In this document: positions 46,104 through 56,216 of the stretch, in pieces
Numbering within the stretch: position 1 is the stretch's first letter
How the letters are laid out: each line of letters starts with the position of its first letter
DNA from: Grimontia hollisae CIP 101886
GTDB lineage: Bacteria; Pseudomonadota; Gammaproteobacteria; Enterobacterales; Vibrionaceae
Direction of reading: 5' to 3'
Assembly: GCF_000176515.1 (NCBI RefSeq)
Contig: NZ_ADAQ01000009.1
Coordinates: forward strand, 239,560 to 303,559
DNA length: 64,000 nucleotides
Program-made: the position numbers and the translations under genes
Notes under the pieces: model-generated
The model's input: only the letters and a program-made list of their open reading frames with translations
Databases searched by the model: none
What the model was told of the DNA's origin: nothing

Positions 46104-47417
46104 ATGATTCTCAGACTCGTACGCCGCTTTCAATCCTTGGAACCTGCCCGTCGCCAGTTCCTGTTTCATGCTGCCCTGGCTGCACTGTTCAGGGTGCTTT
46201 CTGCCGCAGCGGCTTTCCTGTTGAGTGTGGTTGCTGCCCGGGTGCTGGGTGCCGAGCAATCCGGACTGTTTTTCCTTGGCATGAGTCTCGCCATTTTGCT
46301 CGGTACACTCTGTTTGCTGGGCATGGACAATGCGTTGCTGCGTTTTATCGGCCATGCAAGCAATGTAGGGAATACCACCCTGACCAATCAGGTATTCACC
46401 AACGCCTATCTCGTAGTATTACCGGCCTCTGCATTGACGGGATTTATCACCTATCTGGCGGCCCCATGGCTTGCCGACGTGGTGTTTGATAAACCCCTGG
46501 CGACTGATAGCCTGCGCCATTTCGCCATCGCCATCCCTTTTGTCAGCCTGTTCTTTTTACATGGCTATGCCCTGCAGGCCACCCGAAAGGTGATTGCTTC
46601 CGTCTGCTCCATGCAGCTTGGAGTAACGGTATTGGCACTGCCTGCCCTGTTGCTTTTCGCACAGTACAGCAACAAACTCCAGGCAGGTACTGCCTCGTTA
46701 CTGTATGTTATCGCAGCAGCCGTGGTTGTTCTCATTGGTTTGTGGCTTTGGTTACGCATGCCCGGCCACCGTTTTGACCGCAGTGATACCAAAATGCCTG
46801 CATTTTGGCAGGCTGCACCAAACCTTTGGTTAGTTTCAGCCACCGCACAGGCGATACCCTGGGCCTCTGTGGTGATCGTCGGGCTGTTTGTCAGCGCGCA
46901 GGAGGTCGCCTATTTTTCTGCCGCCCAGCGCACTTCGTTGCTGATCAGTTTTATGTTAATGGTGGTGAATTTCGTTGCCGCACCACGATTCTCGACACTG
47001 TTCAATGCAGAAAACTGGGATGAACTGAAAAAGTTGGCACAATTTTCAACCCGTCTGATGGTAATTTTTTCCCTGCCTGTATTGGCTGCGGTACTGATCT
47101 GGCCTGATAAAATCATGGCGCTGTTTGGCGAGGACTTCACCCCATCAGGGCAACTGCTGGTGATCCTGGCTATCGGGCAAACTATCAATGTGATGACTGG
47201 CTCTGTCGGCTTTCTTCTCACCATGTGTGGTTATGAAAGGGACATGCGCAACATCACCCTGTTTGCCGGCATGCTCACTGTAACCTTGATATTCGTGTTG
47301 ACGTCTCTATGGGGGATTGTCGGCGCGGCCCTGGCGGTGAGTATTGGTGTCGGCACCCAGAACTTACTGGCGGTACATAAGGTCAAAAAAAGGCTCGGCT
47401 TTTGGCCAATCGGTTGA
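46104..47417 (+). CDS. Wzx-type flippase of the MATE/MOP superfamily
   Basis: A 437-residue membrane protein with about twelve predicted helices and the polysaccharide-export layout: basic cytoplasmic N-terminus, FRVLSAAAAFLLSVVAARVLG (as two adjoining hydrophobic stretches), and AALAVSIGVGTQNLLAV near the end. It should flip the lipid-linked (sulfated) repeat to the periplasm for Wzy. A TTG one codon upstream is an alternative start. Last gene of the EPS operon. Confidence 0.9.
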   Translation: MILRLVRRFQSLEPARRQFLFHAALAALFRVLSAAAAFLLSVVAARVLGAEQSGLFFLGMSLAILLGTLCLLGMDNALLRFIGHASNVGNTTLTNQVFTNAYLVVLPASALTGFITYLAAPWLADVVFDKPLATDSLRHFAIAIPFVSLFFLHGYALQATRKVIASVCSMQLGVTVLALPALLLFAQYSNKLQAGTASLLYVIAAAVVVLIGLWLWLRMPGHRFDRSDTKMPAFWQAAPNLWLVSATAQAIPWASVVIVGLFVSAQEVAYFSAAQRTSLLISFMLMVVNFVAAPRFSTLFNAENWDELKKLAQFSTRLMVIFSLPVLAAVLIWPDKIMALFGEDFTPSGQLLVILAIGQTINVMTGSVGFLLTMCGYERDMRNITLFAGMLTVTLIFVLTSLWGIVGAALAVSIGVGTQNLLAVHKVKKRLGFWPIG

Positions 47418-47424
47418 GCATATC

Positions 47425-47453
47425 TTGTCGTTGAACCTCTATGCTCGCATAAT
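47425..47453 (+). promoter_or_regulatory. Probable promoter of galU
   Basis: TTGTCG (47425-47430) and CATAAT (47448-47453) are 17 bases apart, starting 8 bases after the flippase stop and 110 bases before galU. A 7-bp inverted repeat, GAGCATA (47416-47422) and TATGCTC (47440-47446), overlaps the spacer and could be an operator. The promoter lets galU be expressed apart from the EPS operon. Confidence 0.45.
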
Positions 47454-47562
47454 CTAACAATGAGACAAAATTGTAACTGGTGCGTGGTAACATCCTACCT
47501 CTCCTGTATTTTTACATCACCACGAGTTCGGTAAATATAACGTATTGTATTAAGGACAACCT

Positions 47563-48429
47563 ATGATCAAGAAGTGTCTATTCCCGGCGGCTGGCTATGG
47601 AACCCGTTTCCTACCAGCCACCAAATCTATGCCGAAAGAAATGATGCCCATTGTCAACAAGCCCCTGATTGAATATGGCGTTGATGAAGCGCTGGAGGCA
47701 GGTATTACCGGTATGTGTATTGTGACCGGACGCGGTAAACACAGCCTGATGGATCACTTCGACAAAAACTACGAACTTGAGCACCAAATCAGTGGCACAA
47801 ACAAAGAAGCCCTGCTTGATGACATCCGCACAACCATTGATGCCGCGTCCTTTACCTATATTCGCCAAAAAGAAATGAAAGGTCTGGGCCACGCCATCCT
47901 GACTGGTCGCGAACTGGTCGGTGACGATGCATTTGCGGTGGTATTGGCCGATGACCTTTGCGTTAACCGCGAGGAAGGTGTGCTCTCCCAAATGGTTGCC
48001 TTGTACAAACAGTTCCGTTGCTCCATTGTTGCCGTAGAAGAAGTGCCGGTGGATGAAACCCACAAATACGGTGTGATCGCCGGTGAGGAAATGAAAGAGA
48101 ATCTCTACCGCGTCGACAACATGGTTGAAAAACCCGAACCGGGCACCGCACCAAGCAACCTGGCGATCATTGGCCGCTACATCCTGACCCCGGATATTTT
48201 CGATATTCTGGAAAACACCGAACCTGGCAAAAACGGAGAAATCCAGATCACCGACGCCCTGCTCAAGCAAGCCAAAAGCGGCTGTGTACTGGCGTACAAA
48301 TTCAAGGGTGAACGCTTTGACTGCGGCAGCGTAGAAGGCTTCATTGAAGCCACCAACTACTGTTACGAAAACATCTACCTACAGTCTGATGCACCCAACC
48401 AGCCACAAAAAACGGTAAAATGTGGTTGA
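47563..48429 (+). CDS. galU: UTP-glucose-1-phosphate uridylyltransferase GalU
   Basis: A 288-residue nucleotidyltransferase that makes UDP-glucose. The N-terminal AAGYGTRFLPATKSMPKEM is the uridylyl-binding signature, and VLADDLCVN holds the metal-binding Asp pair. UDP-glucose feeds lipopolysaccharide core, trehalose and the EPS locus upstream. galU next to uvrA is the conserved arrangement in relatives, so it belongs to the backbone and not to the EPS island. Confidence 0.97.
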   Translation: MIKKCLFPAAGYGTRFLPATKSMPKEMMPIVNKPLIEYGVDEALEAGITGMCIVTGRGKHSLMDHFDKNYELEHQISGTNKEALLDDIRTTIDAASFTYIRQKEMKGLGHAILTGRELVGDDAFAVVLADDLCVNREEGVLSQMVALYKQFRCSIVAVEEVPVDETHKYGVIAGEEMKENLYRVDNMVEKPEPGTAPSNLAIIGRYILTPDIFDILENTEPGKNGEIQITDALLKQAKSGCVLAYKFKGERFDCGSVEGFIEATNYCYENIYLQSDAPNQPQKTVKCG

Positions 48430-48466
48430 TCGAAAACCACACAAACATCGTTAAAATCTGTATGTT

Positions 48467-48508
48467 AAAAAGAAGAAGGCTGTATATTTATACAGCTTTC
48501 TTCTTTTT
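48467..48508 (+). terminator. Strong terminator after galU
   Basis: Near-perfect 20-bp stem with a 2-base loop between 48467-48486 and 48489-48508, with the core GGCTGTATA/TATACAGC and one G:T pair. The descending arm ends CTTCTTTTT, which supplies the T-run. It may act on both strands because A-runs flank the other side. Confidence 0.9.
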
Positions 48509-48581
48509 CATTGGGCAATAATATGGGATACTACTCTCTTCATTTTTTCATCGGGCTTTGAATGGCAAGGGCAAGGTAGAC

Positions 48582-51416
<2,835 letters not shown>

Positions 51417-51453
51417 AGCATATTCGCGCGCTATCGACGGTAAAAATGACAGT

Positions 51454-53130
51454 ATGCAAACATCGCGTTTACAACACCTCTGGCCAGACAAAGTAGCCAG
51501 TAAACCCCTGGTGAAGCCGGTGCTGATTGCACTGGCTGCACTGTTCTTGTTCTGTCTGCCCTTAAACCAAACCCCATTGGAATTTTCCGGTGTTCAGCAT
51601 CCCGCAACGGCGTTGACACTTTTACTCACCGTCACCCTGATCTGTTTGGGTGGATGGGAGGCGGCCAGACAGCGCCGCTTCCGTTATACCACCGTCACTG
51701 TCTGGCTCGCTATTGCAGCCTTGTTTGCTTTGCTTCCCTCTTTCTACCTTCACGCTGACCTGCATACGGCAATCTGGCAGGGATGCAATGTGTTGCTTGC
51801 GCTATTGCTGTTTTGTACCTTGCAACAATTCAGCTTCAACCATATGCAACGCCAAGATCTCCTTTTGCTACCGCTGCTCAGTGGCTGGCTGCTGGCCCTT
51901 CCCGTACTGTTACCTACGCTGACAGACACCTATGCCTCTTATCTTTCAGGCATTACGGTACACGGTGAAGCATTAAGTATCGCTCTGTTGACCGCACTGT
52001 CATTATCGGCATACCTCCTGGCGAGAACCAAAGTATATAAACGCAACTGGGTCCCCCTGCATGCCGTGTTATTACTCACCCCAGTGCTCACTATTCCAGC
52101 ACTCGCGGCATTGCGATCGCCCTGGCTCATCGCTGCCATGCTGGTCGTTACCATACTTATCCAACCTTTCCTATTCCGTTTTTGCCAAAAACGCCACCAC
52201 GGACTTTGGAACTTGGCAGTACTGGCAGGCTTCATCCTTGCTTGGCATTTCAACTGGTTACCCCAGGCCGCATTATCCGCTGCACGGTATTCAGAGCATG
52301 AGCAGGCAGTACTGGCCCAGACCTGGGCATTGCTGACGCAATCACAGTTTGAAGGCGTCGGGCTGGGACAACTCATCAAAGCCCAGCTTTTATTTGGGCT
52401 TGAGCAACAGCAGGGACTTTCCCCTATCGTGCCATATCCAAGCTGGCTTCTGGCAAATCTCACCCAGGGAGGGATTGCTTACTGGGCAGGGTTTGGTGTG
52501 CTTCTCAGTCTGGTTACACGCCGTTTGATGGAGGCACCGGGAGGAACACGCTTGATGCTGCTGGCGATATTACTGCCTTCCCTGCTCGGCATGGCACTGA
52601 CCGCTTATATGGAAATCAATCCGGCATTCGGTGTTCTGTTCGTGATATTGGTTTACTGGCTGGATAACCTCTCGGCGCACTATCGCCGTATTCCTCTTCG
52701 CCATACCCGTGGTATAAAACTGGCGGCCAACGGGGTACTGGCTGTCACTGCCTTTATGGTGTTGTCATCAATTTACCTTGGTGAACAGGCACTGCGCACT
52801 TACCAGATAAAAGATATAAAGCTGGTGCAGTACCAAACCCACCCATGGTGGCGGGATTACTTCAGTCAGGAGGCCGGGATGCGGGCATTTCACGATGCCT
52901 TGGAAAGCAGTGACAAACGCGCTCAGGAGCACTATCTGAGGGCGCAAATCTACCGCCTGGGAACCCATCCCAACCCAGAGGGATACCAGTCATTGATTGA
53001 ACTTGCCATGCTGACCGGGCATGGATCTATTGCAAAGCAACTGAAAGAGGAAGCGGCCCTGTTATTTCCAGCACGGGAATTTAAGCTTGATTTTACAAAA
53101 ATGCAGCCATCACGCACTGGCGTACACTGA
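51454..53130 (+). CDS. PglL-like O-oligosaccharyltransferase / Wzy_C ligase family
   Basis: A 558-residue polytopic protein with about eleven hydrophobic helices, a periplasmic loop at about 280-335 (ARYSEHEQAVLAQTWALL, then FEGVGLGQLIKAQ) and a C-terminal helical soluble tail (ALESSDKRAQEHYLRAQIYR). This is the Wzy_C/PglL_A layout. In V. cholerae the gene beside uvrA encodes the O-oligosaccharyltransferase PglL, as far as I recall, so by position this is its counterpart. Possible targets include pilins such as MshA. It follows uvrA by 37 bases. Confidence 0.78.
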   Translation: MQTSRLQHLWPDKVASKPLVKPVLIALAALFLFCLPLNQTPLEFSGVQHPATALTLLLTVTLICLGGWEAARQRRFRYTTVTVWLAIAALFALLPSFYLHADLHTAIWQGCNVLLALLLFCTLQQFSFNHMQRQDLLLLPLLSGWLLALPVLLPTLTDTYASYLSGITVHGEALSIALLTALSLSAYLLARTKVYKRNWVPLHAVLLLTPVLTIPALAALRSPWLIAAMLVVTILIQPFLFRFCQKRHHGLWNLAVLAGFILAWHFNWLPQAALSAARYSEHEQAVLAQTWALLTQSQFEGVGLGQLIKAQLLFGLEQQQGLSPIVPYPSWLLANLTQGGIAYWAGFGVLLSLVTRRLMEAPGGTRLMLLAILLPSLLGMALTAYMEINPAFGVLFVILVYWLDNLSAHYRRIPLRHTRGIKLAANGVLAVTAFMVLSSIYLGEQALRTYQIKDIKLVQYQTHPWWRDYFSQEAGMRAFHDALESSDKRAQEHYLRAQIYRLGTHPNPEGYQSLIELAMLTGHGSIAKQLKEEAALLFPAREFKLDFTKMQPSRTGVH

Positions 53131-53142
53131 ACCTGCTAAAAC

Positions 53143-53172
53143 AAAAGCGCCCTGCATTGCACAAGGCGTTTT
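53143..53172. terminator. Convergent terminator between the ligase and aminotransferase genes
   Basis: AAAAGCGCC (53143-53151) pairs with GGCGTTTT (53165-53172), with one G:T pair and a 13-base loop. The A-run on one side and T-run on the other suit both converging genes. Confidence 0.7.
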
Positions 53173-53187
53173 CTTCATTGCTGCCGG

Positions 53188-54306
53188 TTACCCCAGTACA
53201 TCTTTCAGTGCCTTGGCACACAGGGCAACATTCTCACGCCTGGCGGCATACCCCATCAGGCCTATACGCCAGGCTTTACCGGCCAGCGCACCAAGGCCTG
53301 CACCAATTTCCAAATTGTAGTCATTCAAAAGCCTTGCCCTTACCGCAGCATCGTCAACACCTTCAGGAACCGCAACCGCATTGAGTTGTGGCAAACGATG
53401 TTCTTCATCCACCAGGAAATGAATGCCCAGAGGCTCAAGTTCTGATTTCAACAGTTCATGCATATCACGGTGGCGCTGCCACGCATTTTCCAACCCTTCT
53501 TCTTTCAGCATCAGCAGGGATTCATGCAGGGCATACAGGCTGTTAACCGGTGCCGTGTGGTGGTAACTGCGCTTGCCTTCTCCACTCCAATACCCCAGTA
53601 CCAGACTCTGGTCGAGGAACCAGCTTTGTACTTTTCCACTGCGTTGCTGCATTTTCTCGACCGCTCGCGGGGAGAAGGTGACCGGTGATAATCCCGGCAC
53701 GCAGGATAGACATTTCTGGCTACCGGAATAGACAGCATCCAGCTGCCATTCATCCACCAGCAAGGGGACACCACCCAGTGACGTAACCGCATCCACGATT
53801 GTCAGGCAACCGTGCGCTCGTGCCAGCTCAGAAAGGGCTTTCGCATCACTCAGTGCGCCGGTGGACGTTTCTGCATGCACAAAGGCAACGGCAGTGGCCT
53901 GTGGGTTTGCTTCGAGGGCAGCAGCCACTTTCGCCGGATCAACCGGCTTCCCCCATTCATCGTCAACCATGACCGCTGTTGCCCCACAGCGCTCAACGTT
54001 CTCACGCATCCTGTCACCAAATACCCCATTGCGGCAGACAATCACTGTGTCGCCGGGCGAGATAAGGTTAACAAAGCAGGTTTCCATCCCCGCGCTGCCT
54101 GGGGCTGAAACCGCAATGGTAAAGGCATTCTCCGTTTGGAATGCGTACTGGAGCAGTGCCTTTACTTCATCCATCATGCCGACAAACAGCGGGTCGAGGT
54201 GACCAATGGTCGGTTGCGCCAGCGCTTGCAATACGCGGGGGGAAACATCAGAGGGCCCCGGCCCCATCAGGGTACGTTGGGGGGGAATAAAGCGTGAAAT
54301 TGTCAT
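53188..54306 (-). CDS. Class V aminotransferase (serine-pyruvate/alanine-glyoxylate type)
   Basis: A 372-residue PLP enzyme. The Schiff-base lysine is K198 in SGSQKCLS. Other class V features are MGPGPSDVSPRVL at the N-terminus, VSAPGSAGMET (substrate/PLP contacts) and VHAETSTGALSD. The family includes serine-glyoxylate, alanine-glyoxylate and phosphonopyruvate-related aminotransferases, so the exact substrates are not certain. It is transcribed toward uvrA and diverges from lysC. The same gene sits beside lysC in V. cholerae, as I recall. Confidence 0.9.
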   Translation of the reverse strand: MTISRFIPPQRTLMGPGPSDVSPRVLQALAQPTIGHLDPLFVGMMDEVKALLQYAFQTENAFTIAVSAPGSAGMETCFVNLISPGDTVIVCRNGVFGDRMRENVERCGATAVMVDDEWGKPVDPAKVAAALEANPQATAVAFVHAETSTGALSDAKALSELARAHGCLTIVDAVTSLGGVPLLVDEWQLDAVYSGSQKCLSCVPGLSPVTFSPRAVEKMQQRSGKVQSWFLDQSLVLGYWSGEGKRSYHHTAPVNSLYALHESLLMLKEEGLENAWQRHRDMHELLKSELEPLGIHFLVDEEHRLPQLNAVAVPEGVDDAAVRARLLNDYNLEIGAGLGALAGKAWRIGLMGYAARRENVALCAKALKDVLG

Positions 54307-54437
54307 TTATGTGCTCTCCATATGCCTTTTGCTCCTTGGGATTACTACCCTACCACTGCTTCGGCACAGGCCAAAACCTCATCGGCAAATAAACCCAACG
54401 TTGTCTTAAAATGAAAAGGTTTGAATCCAATCAAACA

Positions 54438-54466
54438 TTGACATTACCGTTACAAACAATTATCAA
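54438..54466 (+). promoter_or_regulatory. Promoter of the lysC leader
   Basis: A perfect -35 box TTGACA (54438-54443) is separated by 17 bases from TATCAA (54461-54466). Transcription would begin near 54473, just before the leader hairpin and the lysine riboswitch, with a leader of about 300 bases. Confidence 0.7.
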
Positions 54467-54480
54467 TAGAGGGCAATTTT

Positions 54481-54505
54481 TGCACAGCACCATGAGTGCT
54501 GTGCA
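54481..54505 (+). promoter_or_regulatory. Perfect 10-bp hairpin at the 5' end of the lysC leader
   Basis: TGCACAGCAC - CATGA - GTGCTGTGCA is a perfect 10-bp stem with a 5-base loop. It starts a few bases after the predicted transcription start and ends 4 bases before P1 of the lysine riboswitch. No T-run follows, so it is not a terminator. It may protect the 5' end of the mRNA or help the aptamer fold. Confidence 0.55.
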
Positions 54506-54509
54506 GAGA

Positions 54510-54676
54510 CAGAAGAGGCGCGTCTACCAGGCAGTCGGATTGCGGAGCCCCAACTCCAATGCCATCTGATCAGGGGGTAAGACGCCGAGGCGAGACCAGA
54601 CCTTGGGGGGCTGGCTTGTCGGTCTGGGAGGTTGAATCCTCCGGATTGTCATCTCAATCGAGATGGAGCGCTTCTG
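54510..54676 (+). promoter_or_regulatory. Lysine riboswitch (L-box) controlling lysC
   Basis: Conserved lysine aptamer elements occur in order: P1 strand CAGAAG followed by AGGCGCG, then GGGGGTAAGACGCCGAGG, GGAGGTTGAATCCTCC, a GGATTGTCA core and the closing strand GGAGCGCTTCTG. These match the E. coli lysC leader in sequence and spacing. No intrinsic terminator lies between the aptamer and the start codon, so control is probably at translation start (with possible RNA decay), as known for E. coli lysC. Confidence 0.93.
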
Positions 54677-54771
54677 GAGAAATGCCCTTTCTTCCAACCC
54701 TGCCCTCTCTGTCTTCCAACCTATTATTTTTCTGGGATACTCCACTCGCGATTTATGGGAGGTAAAAGGAA

Positions 54772-56121
54772 GTGAATGCATTAAATGTCGCAAAATTTGG
54801 CGGCACGAGTGTAGCCGACTACACAGCAATGTCTAACTGTGCAGCCGTCATTAAAAGGAATTTGAATACGCGACTGGTGGTGATCAGCGCCTGCTCTGGC
54901 GTGACAAACTTACTGGTTGAACTGGCAAACGGCGTTACCAATGACAGACAGCAGGACGTACTGGCAGAATTGCGTGAAATTCATTTCAGCATTTTGAAAC
55001 AGATTCCTGACTCACCAGAGGTCGCATCGGCGGTGAATGCCATTCTCGATGAGGTCACATCCCTCTCTGCGGTGGCAGAAACGTCACCTTCAGATAAAAC
55101 AACCGACGCGCTGGTTGCGTGTGGCGAAATGATGTCAACCCACATTTTCACCCATCTCCTGAACAGCAAAGGCATCAACGCAGTGCGTGTCGACGTGCGC
55201 AATGTACTGAAAACAGATAATGTGTATGGCAAGGCTACCCCAGATCTGATTGAGACTGCCCATCATGCAGAAAGCATACTCACACCGCTGTTTGAAGATA
55301 GCGTAGTGGTCACGCAGGGGTTTATCGGCTCAGATGCGCAAGGCAATACAACCACGTTGGGCCGTGGTGGCAGCGACTACAGCGCCGCCCTGTTGGCTGA
55401 AGCAGTCAAAGCAACATCGCTGGAAATCTGGACCGATGTGCCGGGTATCTACAGCACCGATCCCCGTGTGGTACCGACAGCCAGCCCTATCGATGAAATC
55501 AGCTTCAGTGAAGCGTCTGAGATGGCAAACTTCGGGGCCAAAATCCTGCACCCGGCGACGCTTATCCCGGCAATGCGTCAGGACATTCCGGTATTCGTCG
55601 GTTCGTCCAAAGCGCCGCAGCAGGGGGGTACCTGGATACGTCGACATGCAGAGAAATCCCCTCTTTTCCGCGCGCTGGCCCTGCGCTGCAACCAGACGAT
55701 GGTCACGCTGACCAGCCTGAATATGTTTCATGCTTATGGTTTTCTGGCCGAAGTGTTCAGCATTCTGGCAAAACACAAAGTCTCGGTCGATCTGATCACT
55801 ACATCAGAAGTAAGTGTGTCATTAACTCTGGATCAAACCAATACCAAAGGCGGCGCTCCTAAACTGCCAGAAGCAGCAGAAAAGGAGTTGACCAAGCTTT
55901 GTAAGGTAACCGTCGAGCAGGATATGTGCCTGGTGGCACTTATCGGTAACCACATGAGTGAGTCAAAAGGTGCAGCAGCAAAAATCTTCAGTGCGTTGGA
56001 AGACTATAACCTTCGCATGATTTGCTATGGTGCAAGCAATCACAACCTGTGTTTCCTGACCAGCACGTCAGAATCCAAAGACGTGGTTCGTGCACTGCAC
56101 AAAGAATTGTTTGAAGCTTGA
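54772..56121 (+). CDS. lysC: Lysine-sensitive aspartokinase III
   Basis: A 449-residue aspartokinase, the same length as E. coli LysC. It catalyses the first step from aspartate to lysine, methionine and threonine. The N-terminal KFGGTSVADY, the RGGSDYSAALLAEAV segment (about 200) and two C-terminal ACT domains (about 310-445) are typical. There is no fused homoserine dehydrogenase, so it is not ThrA or MetL. Translation starts at GTG with GGAGG-AAAGGAA upstream. It is preceded by the lysine riboswitch. Confidence 0.96.
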   Translation: MNALNVAKFGGTSVADYTAMSNCAAVIKRNLNTRLVVISACSGVTNLLVELANGVTNDRQQDVLAELREIHFSILKQIPDSPEVASAVNAILDEVTSLSAVAETSPSDKTTDALVACGEMMSTHIFTHLLNSKGINAVRVDVRNVLKTDNVYGKATPDLIETAHHAESILTPLFEDSVVVTQGFIGSDAQGNTTTLGRGGSDYSAALLAEAVKATSLEIWTDVPGIYSTDPRVVPTASPIDEISFSEASEMANFGAKILHPATLIPAMRQDIPVFVGSSKAPQQGGTWIRRHAEKSPLFRALALRCNQTMVTLTSLNMFHAYGFLAEVFSILAKHKVSVDLITTSEVSVSLTLDQTNTKGGAPKLPEAAEKELTKLCKVTVEQDMCLVALIGNHMSESKGAAAKIFSALEDYNLRMICYGASNHNLCFLTSTSESKDVVRALHKELFEA

Positions 56122-56140
56122 TTCAACCCTCCACCGAAAC

Positions 56141-56171
56141 AAAAATGGCGCTCAATGAGAGCGCCATTTTT
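56141..56171. terminator. Bidirectional terminator between lysC and metH
   Basis: AAAAATGGCGCTC - AATGA - GAGCGCCATTTTT is a perfect 13-bp stem with A-run and T-run flanks on both strands. It serves the converging lysC and metH genes. Confidence 0.93.
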
Positions 56172-56188
56172 ATTTCATCAACAGAATG

Positions 56189-56216
56189 ATGATTAGGGTC
56201 TGTTGACCCTAATCAT
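56189..56216. repeat. 12-bp palindrome overlapping the metH stop codon
   Basis: ATGATTAGGGTC - TGTT - GACCCTAATCAT is a perfect 12-bp inverted repeat. Its right arm covers the last codons and stop codon of metH (TAG at 56211-56209). It has no T-run; it could be a second, RNA-stabilising hairpin ahead of the terminator. Confidence 0.6.

Noticed and set aside
47611..48270. 219-codon minus-strand open frame
   Set aside because: Antisense to galU, a well-conserved gene; Phe/His-rich nonsense typical of a shadow frame.
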